Source: Luidia sarsii
Taxonomy: Eukaryota; Echinodermata; Asteroidea; Paxillosida; Luidiidae
Reading direction: 5' to 3'
DNA length: 64,000 bases
Assembly: GCA_949987565.1 (NCBI GenBank)
Contig: OX465101.1
Location: 25,511,911 to 25,575,910, forward strand
Every line of letters starts with the position of its first letter. Within the stretch, counting starts at the first letter, position 1. Position numbers and translations under genes: made by a program. Under the pieces are notes generated by a model. That model saw only the letters and a list, made by a program, of their open reading frames with translations. It was not told the DNA's origin and searched no databases. Positions 11,274-24,840 of this stretch are shown here, piece after piece.

Positions 11274-13389
11274 TGATCGGATCCTCTCGAGAGCATGTCA
11301 AGCTACAGATAGGTCAATTTTCAGCTTCTGGAACGAAATAGTTTTGATGATAATGACTAGAAGGCAAAGACCGTCTGACACATACCCCCTACTTGTGTTT
11401 TGTTGACAGTCGTATTGCCGCTAGACTTATTAAACCGATGGCATCAGGGTACATTTGCCTGGGCGTATTTCTGTGCAGATTTAAGGTACCTTACTAATTC
11501 TTCCGGAAATCAATTGACAAGGCCACGGGCTATGATACGAACATAGTTCTAGCTTGAAGGTTTGAATATTGAAGGCGATTTTCAGGAGGAGTCATTACAA
11601 GTCTCTGCAGCAAGATTCTTTGCAGTGTATTGTAAGCGCGTTGCAATATACTTGGCTGTGCGCCGTAGCTCAAAGAACATGCCTCCTTTGCCTTAAAATA
11701 ATTCTTGAATTAAGTCTCAGATATCTTGTCTTTCGATCGGATCCTCTCGAGAGCATGTCAAGCTACAGATAGGTCAATTTTCAGCTTCTGGAACGAAATA
11801 GTTTTGATGATAATGACTAGAAGGCAAAGACCGTCTGACACATACCCCCTACTTGTGTTTTGTTGACAGTCGTATTGCCGCTAGACTTATTAAACCGATG
11901 GCATCAGGGTACATTTGCCTGGGCGTATTTCTGTGCAGATTTAAGGTACCTTACTAATTCTTCCGGAAATCAATTGACAAGGCCACGGGCTATGATACGA
12001 ACATAGTTCTAGCTTGAAGGTTTGAATATTGAAGGCGATATTCAGGACGAGTCATTACAAGTCTCTGCAGCGAGATTCTTTGCAGTGTATTGTAAGCGCG
12101 TCGCAATATACTTGGCTGTGCGCCGTCGCTCAAAGAACATGCCTCCTTTGCCTTAAAATAATTCTTGAATTGAGTCTCAGATATCATGTCTTTCGATTGG
12201 ATCCTCTCGAGAGCATGTCAAGCTACAGATAGGTCAATTTTCAGCTTCTGGAACGAAATAGTTTTGATGATAATGACTAGAAGGCAAAGACCGTCTGACA
12301 CATACCCCCTACTTGTGTTTTGTTGACAGTCGTATTGCCGCTACACTTATTAAACCGATGGCATCAGGGTACATTTGCCTGGGCGTATTTCAGTGCAGAT
12401 TTAAGGTACCTTACTAATTCTTTCGGAAATCGATTGACAAGGCCACGGGCTATGATCTGAACATAGTTTTAGCTTGAAGGTTTGAATATTAAAGGCGATA
12501 TTCAGGAGGAGTCATTACAAGTCTCTGCAGCGAGATTCTTTGCAGTGTATTGTAAGCGCGTCGCAATATACTTGGCTGTGCGCCGTCGCTCAAAGAACAT
12601 GCCTCCTTTGCCTTAAAATAATTCTTGAATTAAGTCTCAGATATCTTGTCTTTCGATCGGATCCTCTCGAGAGCATGTCAAGCTACAGATAGGTCAATTT
12701 TCAGCTTCTGGAACGAAATAGTTTTTATGATAATGACTAGAAGGCAAAGACCGTCTGACACATACCCCCTACTTGTGTTTTGTTGACAGTCGTATTGCCG
12801 CTAGACTTATTAAACCGATGGCATCAGGGTACATTTGCCTGGGCGTATTTCTGTGCAGATTTAAGGTACCTTACTAATTCTTCCGGAAATCAATTGACAA
12901 GGCCACGGGCTATGATATGAACATAGTTCTAGCTTGAAGGTTTGAATATTGAAGGCGATATTCAGAAGGAGTCATTACAAGTCTCTGCAGCAAGATTCTT
13001 TGCAGTGTATTGTAAGCGCGTTGCAATATACTTGGCTGTGCGCCGTCGCTCAAAGAACATGCCTCCTTTGCCTTAAAATAATTCTTGAATTGAGTCTCAG
13101 ATATCATGTCCTTCGATCGGATCCTCTCGAGAGCATGTCAAGCTACAGATAGGTCAATTTTCAGCCTCTGGAACGAAATAGTTTTGATGATAATGACTAG
13201 AAGGCAAAGACCGTCTGACACATACCCCCTACTTGTGTTTTGTTGACAGTCGTATTGCCGCTACACTTATTAAACCGATGGCATCAGGGTACATTTGCCT
13301 GGGCGTATTTCAGTGCAGATTTAAGATACCTTACTAATTCTTTCGGAAATCGATTGACAAGGCCACGGGCTATGATCTGAACATAGTTT
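11274..13389 (+). repeat. Transitional monomers (end of unit 24, then F-A-B-C, head of unit 29)
   Basis: Unit 25 is an F monomer with a B-like tail. Unit 26 is a hybrid with a C/F head (C at 3, A at 12, A at 37, C at 38) on an A body that carries ACGA at 87-90. Unit 27 is type B. Unit 28 is type C with a private A at 86. Units 26, 27 and the head of 28 match units 37, 38 and the head of 39 at a shift of 5,060 bp. Confidence 0.88.
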
Positions 13390-16300
13390 TAGCTTGAAGG
13401 TTTGAATATTGAAGGCGATATTCAGGAGGAGTCATTACAAGTCTCTGCAGCGAGATTCTTTGCAGTGTATTGTAAGCGCGTCGCAATATACTTGGCTGTG
13501 CGCCGTCGCTCAAAGAACATGCCTCCTTTGCCTTAAAATAATTCTTGAATTGAGGCTCAGATATCTTGTCTCTCGATCGGATCCTCTCGAGAGCATGTCA
13601 AGCTACCGATAGGTCAATTTTCAGACTTTGGAACGAAATGGTTTTGAGGATAAAGACTAGAAGGCAAAGACCGTCTGACACATACCCCCTACTTGTGTTG
13701 TGTTGACAGTCGTATTGCCGCTACACTTATTAAACCGATGGCATCAGGGTACATTTGCCTGGGCGTATTTCAGTGCAGATTTAAGGTACCTTACTAATTC
13801 TTTCAGAAATCGATTGACAAGGCCACGGGCTATGATCTGAACATAGTTTTAGCTTGAAGGTTTGAATATTAAAGGCGATATTCGGGAGGAGTCATTACAA
13901 GTCTCTGCAGCGAGATTCTTTGCAGTGTATTGTAAGCGCGTCGCAATATACTTGGCTGTGCGCCGTCGCTCAAAGAACATGCCTCCTTTGCCTTAAAATA
14001 ATTCTTGAATTAAGTCTCAGATATCTTGTCTTTTGATCGGATCCTCTCGAGAGCATGTCAAGCTACAGATAGGTCAATTTTCAGCTTCTGGAACGAAATA
14101 GTTTTGATGATAATGACTAGAAGGCAAAGACCGTCTGACACATACCCCCTACTTGTGTTTTGTTGACAGTCGTATTGCCGCTAGACTTATTAAACCGATG
14201 GCATCAGGGTACATTTGCCTGGGCGTATTTCTGTGCAGATTTAAGGTACCTTACTAATTCTTCCGGAAATCAATTGACAAGGCCACGGGCTATGATACGA
14301 ACCTAGTTCTAGCTTGAAGGTTTGAATATTGAAGGCGATTTTCAGGAGGAGTCATTACAAGTCTCTGCAGCAAGATTCTTTGCAGTGTATTGTAAGCGCG
14401 TTGCAATATACTTGGCTGTGCGCCGTAGCTCAAAGAACATGCCTCCTTTGCCTTAAAATAATTCTTGAATTAAGTCTCAGATATCTTGTCTTTCGATCGG
14501 ATCCTCTCGAGAGCATGTCAAGCTACAGATAGGTCAATTTTCAGCTTCTGGAACGAAATAGTTTTGATGATAATGACTAGAAGGCAAAGACCGTCTGACA
14601 CATACCCCCTACTTGTGTTTTGTTGACAGTCGTATTGCCGCTAGACTTATTAAACCGATGGCATCAGGGTACATTTGCCTGGGCGTATTTCTGTGCAGAT
14701 TTAAGGTACCTTACTAATTCTTCCGGAAATCAATTGACAAGGCCACGGGCTATGATACGAACATAGTTCTAGCTTGAAGGTTTGAATATTGAAGGCGATT
14801 TTCAGGAGGAGTCATTACAAGTCTCTGCAGCAAGATTCTTTGCAGTGTATTGTAAGCGCGTTGCAATATACTTGGCTGTGCGCCGTAGCTCAAAGAACAT
14901 GCCTCCTTTGCCTTAAAATAATTCTTGAATTGAGTCTCAGATATCATGTCCTTCGATCGGATCCTTTCGAGAGCATGTCAAGCTACAGATAGGTCAATTT
15001 TCAGCTTCTGGAACGAAATAGTTTTGATGATAATGACTAGAAGGCAAAGACCGTCTGACACATACCCCCTACTTGTGTTTTGTTGACAGTCGTATTGCCG
15101 CTACACTTATTAAACCGATGGCATCAGGGTACATTTGCCTGGGCGTATTTCAGTGCAGATTTAAGGTACCTTATTAATTCTTTCGGAAATCGATTGACAA
15201 GGCCACGGGCTATGATCTGAACATAGTTTTAGCTTGAAGGTTTGAATATTAAAGGCGATATTCAGGAGGAGTCATTACAAGTCTCTGCAGCGAGATTCTT
15301 TGCAGTGTATTGTAAGCGCGTCGCAATATACTTGGCTGTGCGCCGTCGCTCAAAGAACATGCCTCCTTTGCCTTAAAATAATTCTTGAATTAAGTCTCAG
15401 ATATCTTGTCTTTCGATCGGATCCTCTCGAGAGCTCGTCAAGCTTCAGATAGGTCAATTTTCAGCTTCTGGAACGAAATAGTTTTGATGATAATGACTAG
15501 AAGGCAAAGACCGTCTGACACATACCCCCTACTTGTGTTTTGTTGACAGTCGTATTGCCGCTACACTTATTAAACCGATGGCATCAGGGTACATTTGCCT
15601 GGGCGTATTTCAGTGCAGATTTAAGGTACCTTACTAATTCTTTCGGAAATCGATTGACAAGGCCACGGGCTATGATCTGAACACAGTTTTAGCTTGAAGG
15701 TTTGAATATTGAAGGCGATATTCAGGAGGAGTCATTACAAGTCTCTGCAGCGAGATTCTTTGCAGTGTATTGTAAGCGCGTCGCAATATACTTGGCTGTG
15801 CGCCGTCGCTCAAAGAACATGCCTCCTTTGCCTTAAAATAATTCTTGAATTGAGTCTCAGATATCTTGTCTTTCGATCGGATCCTCTCGAGAGCATGTCA
15901 AGCTACAGATAGGTCAATTTTCAGACTCTGGAACGAAATAGTTTTGAGGATAAAGACTAGAAGGCAAAGACCGTCTGACACATACCCCCTACTTGTGTTG
16001 TGTTGACAGTCGTATTGCCGCTACACTTATTAAACCGATGGCATCAGGGTACATTTGCCTGGGCGTATTTCAGTGCAGATTTAAGGTACCTTACTAATTC
16101 TTTCGGAAATCGATTGACAAGGCCACGGGCTATGATCTGAACATAGTTTTAGCTTGAAGGTTTGAATATTGAAGGCGATATTCAGGAGGAGTCATTACAA
16201 GTCTCTGCAGCGAGATTCTTTGCAGTGTATTGTAAGCGCGTCGCAATATACTTGGCTGTGCGCCGTCGCTCAAAGAACATGCCTCCTTTGCCTTAAAATA

Positions 16301-17057
16301 ATTCTTGAATTGAGTCTCAGATATCATGTCTTTCGATTGGATCCTCTCGAGAGCATGTCAAGCTACAGATAGGTCAATTTTCAGCTTCTGGAACGAAATA
16401 GTGTTGATGATAATGACTAGAAGGCAAAGACCGTCTGACACATACCCCCTACTTGTGTTTTGTTGACAGTCGTATTGCCGCTATACTTATTAAACCGATG
16501 GCATCAGGGTACATTTGCCTGGGCGTATTTCAGTGCAGATTTAAGGTACCTTACTAATTCTTTCGGAAATCGATTGACAAGGCCACGGGCTATGATCTGA
16601 ACATAGTTTTAGCTTGAAGGTTTGAATATTAAAGGCGATATTCAGGAGGAGTCATTACAAGTCTCTGCAGCGAGATTCTTTGCAGTGTATTGTAAGCGCG
16701 TCGCAATATACTTGGCTGTGCGCCGTCGCTCAAAGAACATGCCTCCTTTGCCTTAAAATAATTCTTGAATTAAGTCTCAGATATCTTGTCTTTCGATCGG
16801 ATCCTCTCGAGAGCATGTCAAGCTACAGATAGGTCAATTTTCAGCTTCTGGAACGAAATAGTTTTTATGATAATGACTAGAAGGCAAAGACCGTCTGACA
16901 CATACCCCCTACTTGTGTTTTGTTGACAGTCGTATTGCCGCTAGACTTATTAAACCGATGGCATCAGGGTACATTTGCCTGGGCGTATTTCTGTGCAGAT
17001 TTAAGGTACCTTACTAATTCTTCCGGAAATCAATTGACAAGGCCACGGGCTATGATA
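13390..17057 (+). repeat. Higher-order block II, copy 1 (units 29 to 36: E-B-F-F-G-H-A-B)
   Basis: This block matches 17990-21657 at a shift of ten monomers (4,600 bp). Shared rare marks run through it: ACCTAG at the head of units 31 and 41, TTATTAATTC at the end of units 32 and 42, the GAGCTC plus AAGCTT pair in units 33 and 43, C at 44 in units 34 and 44, and T at 384 in units 35 and 45. The few differences include a private G at 16403 in unit 35 and changes near 18646-18648 in unit 40. Confidence 0.92.
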
Positions 17058-17977
17058 CGAACATAGTTCTAGCTTGAAGGTTTGAATATTGAAGGCGATA
17101 TTCAGGACGAGTCATTACAAGTCTCTGCAGCGAGATTCTTTGCAGTGTATTGTAAGCGCGTCGCAATATACTTGGCTGTGCGCCGTCGCTCAAAGAACAT
17201 GCCTCCTTTGCCTTAAAATAATTCTTGAATTGAGTCTCAGATATCATGTCTTTCGATTGGATCCTCTCGAGAGCATGTCAAGCTACAGATAGGTCAATTT
17301 TCAGCTTCTGGAACGAAATAGTTTTGATGATAATGACTAGAAGGCAAAGACCGTCTGACACATACCCCCTACTTGTGTTTTGTTGACAGTCGTATTGCCG
17401 CTACACTTATTAAACCGATGGCATCAGGGTACATTTGCCTGGGCGTATTTCAGTGCAGATTTAAGGTACCTTACTAATTCTTTCGGAAATCGATTGACAA
17501 GGCCACGGGCTATGATCTGAACATAGTTTTAGCTTGAAGGTTTGAATATTAAAGGCGATATTCAGGAGGAGTCATTACAAGTCTCTGCAGCGAGATTCTT
17601 TGCAGTGTATTGTAAGCGCGTCGCAATATACTTGGCTGTGCGCCGTCGCTCAAAGAACATGCCTCCTTTGCCTTAAAATAATTCTTGAATTAAGTCTCAG
17701 ATATCTTGTCTTTCGATCGGATCCTCTCGAGAGCATGTCAAGCTACAGATAGGTCAATTTTCAGCTTCTGGAACGAAATAGTTTTTATGATAATGACTAG
17801 AAGGCAAAGACCGTCTGACACATACCCCCTACTTGTGTTTTGTTGACAGTCGTATTGCCGCTAGACTTATTAAACCGATGGCATCAGGGTACATTTGCCT
17901 GGGCGTATTTCTGTGCAGATTTAAGGTACCTTACTAATTCTTCCGGAAATCAATTGACAAGGCCACGGGCTATGATA
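17021..17977 (+). repeat. Units 37, 38 and the head of 39, copy of units 26-28 head at 5,060-bp shift
   Basis: The order hybrid A, B, C head repeats 11961-12917. The following sequence then jumps to match unit 29, so one monomer's worth (460 bp) is missing relative to the first copy. This explains why the copy on the left of the junction is at 5,060 bp and the copy on the right at 4,600 bp. Confidence 0.88.
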
Positions 17978-17989
17978 TGAACATAGTTT
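17978..17989 (+). other. Exchange junction inside hybrid monomer 39 (C head to E body)
   Basis: Unit 39 starts as a C monomer (C at 3, A at 12, A at 37, T at 38) but has T at 49 and continues as an E monomer with the same T at 287 that marks unit 29. The switch therefore lies between monomer positions 38 and 49. In the related copy, the C head belongs to unit 28 and the E body to unit 29. Joining them removes exactly one monomer and keeps register. Confidence 0.85.
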
Positions 17990-20900
17990 TAGCTTGAAGG
18001 TTTGAATATTGAAGGCGATATTCAGGAGGAGTCATTACAAGTCTCTGCAGCGAGATTCTTTGCAGTGTATTGTAAGCGCGTCGCAATATACTTGGCTGTG
18101 CGCCGTCGCTCAAAGAACATGCCTCCTTTGCCTTAAAATAATTCTTGAATTGAGGCTCAGATATCTTGTCTCTCGATCGGATCCTCTCGAGAGCATGTCA
18201 AGCTACCGATAGGTCAATTTTCAGACTTTGGAACGAAATGGTTTTGAGGATAAAGACTAGAAGGCAAAGACCGTCTGACACATACCCCCTACTTGTGTTG
18301 TGTTGACAGTCGTATTGCCGCTACACTTATTAAACCGATGGCATCAGGGTACATTTGCCTGGGCGTATTTCAGTGCAGATTTAAGGTACCTTACTAATTC
18401 TTTCAGAAATCGATTGACAAGGCCACGGGCTATGATCTGAACATAGTTTTAGCTTGAAGGTTTGAATATTAAAGGCGATATTCGGGAGGAGTCATTACAA
18501 GTCTCTGCAGCGAGATTCTTTGCAGTGTATTGTAAGCGCGTCGCAATATACTTGGCTGTGCGCCGTCGCTCAAAGAACATGCCTCCTTTGCCTTAAAATA
18601 ATTCTTGAATTAAGTCTCAGATATCTTGTCTTTTGATCGGATCCTTTTGAGAGCATGTCAAGCTACAGATAGGTCAATTTTCAGCTTCTGGAACGAAATA
18701 GTTTTGATGATAATGACTAGAAGGCAAAGACCGTCTGACACATACCCCCTACTTGTGTTTTGTTGACAGTCGTATTGCCGCTAGACTTATTAAACCGATG
18801 GCATCAGGGTACATTTGCCTGGGCGTATTTCTGTGCAGATTTAAGGTACCTTACTAATTCTTCCGGAAATCAATTGACAAGGCCACGGGCTATGATACGA
18901 ACCTAGTTCTAGCTTGAAGGTTTGAATATTGAAGGCGATTTTCAGGAGGAGTCATTACAAGTCTCTGCAGCAAGATTCTTTGCAGTGTATTGTAAGCGCG
19001 TTGCAATATACTTGGCTGTGCGCCGTAGCTCAAAGAACATGCCTCCTTTGCCTTAAAATAATTCTTGAATTAAGTCTCAGATATCTTGTCTTTCGATCGG
19101 ATCCTCTCGAGAGCATGTCAAGCTACAGATAGGTCAATTTTCAGCTTCTGGAACGAAATAGTTTTGATGATAATGACTAGAAGGCAAAGACCGTCTGACA
19201 CATACCCCCTACTTGTGTTTTGTTGACAGTCGTATTGCCGCTAGACTTATTAAACCGATGGCATCAGGGTACATTTGCCTGGGCGTATTTCTGTGCAGAT
19301 TTAAGGTACCTTACTAATTCTTCCGGAAATCAATTGACAAGGCCACGGGCTATGATACGAACATAGTTCTAGCTTGAAGGTTTGAATATTGAAGGCGATT
19401 TTCAGGAGGAGTCATTACAAGTCTCTGCAGCAAGATTCTTTGCAGTGTATTGTAAGCGCGTTGCAATATACTTGGCTGTGCGCCGTAGCTCAAAGAACAT
19501 GCCTCCTTTGCCTTAAAATAATTCTTGAATTGAGTCTCAGATATCATGTCCTTCGATCGGATCCTTTCGAGAGCATGTCAAGCTACAGATAGGTCAATTT
19601 TCAGCTTCTGGAACGAAATAGTTTTGATGATAATGACTAGAAGGCAAAGACCGTCTGACACATACCCCCTACTTGTGTTTTGTTGACAGTCGTATTGCCG
19701 CTACACTTATTAAACCGATGGCATCAGGGTACATTTGCCTGGGCGTATTTCAGTGCAGATTTAAGGTACCTTATTAATTCTTTCGGAAATCGATTGACAA
19801 GGCCACGGGCTATGATCTGAACATAGTTTTAGCTTGAAGGTTTGAATATTAAAGGCGATATTCAGGAGGAGTCATTACAAGTCTCTGCAGCGAGATTCTT
19901 TGCAGTGTATTGTAAGCGCGTCGCAATATACTTGGCTGTGCGCCGTCGCTCAAAGAACATGCCTCCTTTGCCTTAAAATAATTCTTGAATTAAGTCTCAG
20001 ATATCTTGTCTTTCGATCGGATCCTCTCGAGAGCTCGTCAAGCTTCAGATAGGTCAATTTTCAGCTTCTGGAACGAAATAGTTTTGATGATAATGACTAG
20101 AAGGCAAAGACCGTCTGACACATACCCCCTACTTGTGTTTTGTTGACAGTCGTATTGCCGCTACACTTATTAAACCGATGGCATCAGGGTACATTTGCCT
20201 GGGCGTATTTCAGTGCAGATTTAAGGTACCTTACTAATTCTTTCGGAAATCGATTGACAAGGCCACGGGCTATGATCTGAACACAGTTTTAGCTTGAAGG
20301 TTTGAATATTGAAGGCGATATTCAGGAGGAGTCATTACAAGTCTCTGCAGCGAGATTCTTTGCAGTGTATTGTAAGCGCGTCGCAATATACTTGGCTGTG
20401 CGCCGTCGCTCAAAGAACATGCCTCCTTTGCCTTAAAATAATTCTTGAATTGAGTCTCAGATATCTTGTCTTTCGATCGGATCCTCTCGAGAGCATGTCA
20501 AGCTACAGATAGGTCAATTTTCAGACTCTGGAACGAAATAGTTTTGAGGATAAAGACTAGAAGGCAAAGACCGTCTGACACATACCCCCTACTTGTGTTG
20601 TGTTGACAGTCGTATTGCCGCTACACTTATTAAACCGATGGCATCAGGGTACATTTGCCTGGGCGTATTTCAGTGCAGATTTAAGGTACCTTACTAATTC
20701 TTTCGGAAATCGATTGACAAGGCCACGGGCTATGATCTGAACATAGTTTTAGCTTGAAGGTTTGAATATTGAAGGCGATATTCAGGAGGAGTCATTACAA
20801 GTCTCTGCAGCGAGATTCTTTGCAGTGTATTGTAAGCGCGTCGCAATATACTTGGCTGTGCGCCGTCGCTCAAAGAACATGCCTCCTTTGCCTTAAAATA

Positions 20901-21657
20901 ATTCTTGAATTGAGTCTCAGATATCATGTCTTTCGATTGGATCCTCTCGAGAGCATGTCAAGCTACAGATAGGTCAATTTTCAGCTTCTGGAACGAAATA
21001 GTTTTGATGATAATGACTAGAAGGCAAAGACCGTCTGACACATACCCCCTACTTGTGTTTTGTTGACAGTCGTATTGCCGCTATACTTATTAAACCGATG
21101 GCATCAGGGTACATTTGCCTGGGCGTATTTCAGTGCAGATTTAAGGTACCTTACTAATTCTTTCGGAAATCGATTGACAAGGCCACGGGCTATGATCTGA
21201 ACATAGTTTTAGCTTGAAGGTTTGAATATTAAAGGCGATATTCAGGAGGAGTCATTACAAGTCTCTGCAGCGAGATTCTTTGCAGTGTATTGTAAGCGCG
21301 TCGCAATATACTTGGCTGTGCGCCGTCGCTCAAAGAACATGCCTCCTTTGCCTTAAAATAATTCTTGAATTAAGTCTCAGATATCTTGTCTTTCGATCGG
21401 ATCCTCTCGAGAGCATGTCAAGCTACAGATAGGTCAATTTTCAGCTTCTGGAACGAAATAGTTTTTATGATAATGACTAGAAGGCAAAGACCGTCTGACA
21501 CATACCCCCTACTTGTGTTTTGTTGACAGTCGTATTGCCGCTAGACTTATTAAACCGATGGCATCAGGGTACATTTGCCTGGGCGTATTTCTGTGCAGAT
21601 TTAAGGTACCTTACTAATTCTTCCGGAAATCAATTGACAAGGCCACGGGCTATGATA
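17990..21657 (+). repeat. Higher-order block II, copy 2 (units 39 body to 46)
   Basis: This is the second copy of the 4,600-bp higher-order block. It keeps all the rare marks of the first copy, with a handful of substitutions. Unit 40 has private changes within 18641-18650 that break the palindrome. The match ends in the head of unit 47, where position 38 is T (type C) instead of C. Confidence 0.92.
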
Positions 21658-22080
21658 TGAACATAGTTCTAGCTTGAAGGTTTGAATATTGAAGGCGATA
21701 TTCAGGAGGAGTCATTACAAGTCTCTGCAGCAAGATTCTTTGCAGTGTATTGTAAGCGCGTTGCAATATACTTGGCTGTGCGCCGTCGCTCAAAGAACAT
21801 GCCTCCTTTGCCTTAAAATAATTCTTGAATTGAGTCTCAGATATCATGTCCTTCGATCGGATCCTCTCGAGAGCATGTCAAGCTACAGATAGGTCAATTT
21901 TCAGCCTCTGGAACGAAATAGTTTTGATGATAATGACTAGAAGGCAAAGACCGTCTGACACATACCCCCTACTTGTGTTTTGTTGACAGTCGTATTGCCG
22001 CTACACTTATTAAACCGATGGCATCAGGGTACATTTGCCTGGGCGTATTTCAGTGCAGATTTAAGGTACCTTACTAATTC

Positions 22081-24840
22081 TTTCGGAAATCGATTGACAA
22101 GGCCACGGGCTATGATCTGAACATAGTTTTAGCTTGAAGGTTTGAATATTGAAGGCGATATTCAGGAGGAGTCATTACAAGTCTCTGCAGCGAGATTCTT
22201 TGCAGTGTATTGTAAGCGCGTCGCAATATACTTGGCTGTGCGCCGTCGCTCAAAGAACATGCCTCCTTTGCCTTAAAATAATTCTTGAATTGAGGCTCAG
22301 ATATCTTGTCTCTCGATCGGATCCTCTCGAGAGCATGTCAAGCTACCGATAGGTTAATTTTCAGACTCTGGAACGAAATAGTTTTGAGGATAAAGACTAG
22401 AAGGCAAAGACCGTCTGACACATACCCCCTACTTGTGTTGTGTTGACAGTCGTATTGCCGCTACACTTATTAAACCGATGGCATCAGGGTACATTTGCCT
22501 GGGCGTATTTCAGTGCAGATTTAAGGTACCTTACTAATTCTTTCGGAAATCGATTGACAAGGCCACGGGCTATGATCTGAACATAGTTTTAGCTTGAAGG
22601 TTTGAATATTAAAGGCGATATTCGGGAGGAGTCATTACAAGTCTCTGCAGCGAGATTCTTTGCAGTGTATTGTAAGCGCGTCGCAATATACTTGGCTGTG
22701 CGCCGTCGCTCAAAGAACATGCCTCCTTTGCCTTAAAATAATTCTTGAATTAAGTCTCAGATATCTTGTCTTTCGATCGGATCCTCTCGAGAGCATGTCA
22801 AGCTACAGATAGGTCAATTTTCAGCTTCTGGAACGAAATAGTTTTTATGATAATGACTAGAAGGCAAAGACCGTCTGACACATACCCCCTACTTGTGTTT
22901 TGTTGACAGTCGTATTGCCGCTACACTTATTAAACCGATGGCATCAGGGTACATTTGCCTGGGCGTATTTCAGTGCAGATTTAAGGTACCTTACTAATTC
23001 TTTCGGAAATCGATTGACAAGGCCACGGGCTATGATCTGAACATAGTTTTAGCTTGAAGGTTTGAATATTGAAGGCGATATTCAGGAGGAGTCATTACAA
23101 GTCTCTGCAGCGAGATTCTTTGCAGTGTATTGTAAGCGCGTCGCAATATACTTGGCTGTGCGCCTTCGCTCAAAGAACATGCCTCCTTTGCCTTAAAATA
23201 ATTCTTGAATTGAGGCTCAGATATCTTGTCTCTCGATCGGATCCTCTCGAGAGCATGTCAAGCTACCGATAGGTTAATTTTCAGACTCTGGAACGAAATA
23301 GTTTTGAGGATAAAGACTAGAAGGCAAAGACCGTCTGACACATACCCCCTACTTGTGTTGTGTTGACAGTCGTATTGCCGCTACACTTATTAAACCGATG
23401 GCATCAGGGTACATTTGCCTGGGCGTATTTCAGTGCAGATTTAAGGTACCTTACTAATTCTTTCGGAAATCGATTGACAAGGCCACGGGCTATGATCTGA
23501 ACATAGTTTTAGCTTGAAGGTTTGAATATTAAAGGCGATATTTGGGAGGAGTCATTACAAGTCTCTGCAGCGAGATTCTTTGCAGTGTATTGTAAGCGCG
23601 TCGCAATATACTTGGCTGTGCACCGTCGCTCAAAGAACATGCCTCCTTTGCCTTAAAATAATTCTTGAATTAAGTCTCAGATATCTTGTCTTTCGATCGG
23701 ATCCTCTCGAGAGCATGTCAAGCTACAGATAGGTCAATTTTCAGCTTCTGGAACGAAATAGTTTTGATGATAATGACTAGAAGGCAAAGACCGTCTGACA
23801 CATACCCCCTACTTGTGTTTTGTTGACAGTCGTATTGCCGCTAGACTTATTAAACCGATGGCATCAGGGTACATTTGCCTGGGCGTATTTCAGTGCAGAT
23901 TTAAGGTACCTTACTAATTCTTCCGGAAATCAATTGACAAGGCCACGGGCTATGATACGAACATAGTTCTAGCTTGAAGGTTTGAATATTGAAGGCGATT
24001 TTCAGGAGGAGTCATTACAAGTCTCTGCAGCAAGATTCTTTGCAGTGTATTGTAAGCGCGTTGCAATATACTTGGCTGTGCGCCGTAGCTCAAAGAACAT
24101 GCCTCCTTTGCCTTAAAATAATTCTTGAATTGAGTCTCAGATATCATGTCCTTCGATCGGATCCTTTCGAGAGCATGTCAAGCTACAGATAGGTCAATTT
24201 TCAGCTTCTGGAACGAAATAGTTTTGATGATAATGACTAGAAGGCAAAGACCGTCTGACACATACCCCCTACTTGTGTTTTGTTGACAGTCGTATTGCCG
24301 CTACACTTATTAAACCGATGGCATCAGGGTACATTTGCCTGGGCGTATTTCAGTGCAGATTTAAGGTACCTTATTAATTCTTTCGGAAATCGATTGACAA
24401 GGCCACGGGCTATGATCTGAACATAGTTTTAGCTTGAAGGTTTGAATATTAAAGGCGATATTCAGGAGGAGTCATTACAAGTCTCTGCAGCGAGATTCTT
24501 TGCAGTGTATTGTAAGCGCGTCGCAATATACTTGGCTGTGCGCCGTCGCTCAAAGAACATGCCTCCTTTGCCTTAAAATAATTCTTGAATTAAGTCTCAG
24601 ATATCTTGTCTTTCGATCGGATCCTCTCGAGAGCTCGTCAAGCTTCAGATAGGTCAATTTTCAGCTTCTGGAACGAAATAGTTTTGATGATAATGACTAG
24701 AAGGCAAAGACCGTCTGACACATACCCCCTACTTGTGTTTTGTTGACAGTCGTATTGCCGCTACACTTATTAAACCGATGGCATCAGGGTACATTTGCCT
24801 GGGCGTATTTCAGTGCAGATTTAAGGTACCTTACTAATTC
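22081..24840 (+). repeat. Higher-order block III, copy 1 (units 48 to 53: E-B-E-B-F-G)
   Basis: This six-mer of 2,760 bp is repeated immediately by units 54-59. Marks shared by both copies include T at 275 in the E monomers, TTTGGG plus A at 162 in units 51 and 57, the F monomer with T at 246, and the G monomer with GAGCTC and AAGCTT. Unit 50 has one private change, T at 23165, not seen in unit 56. Confidence 0.94.
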
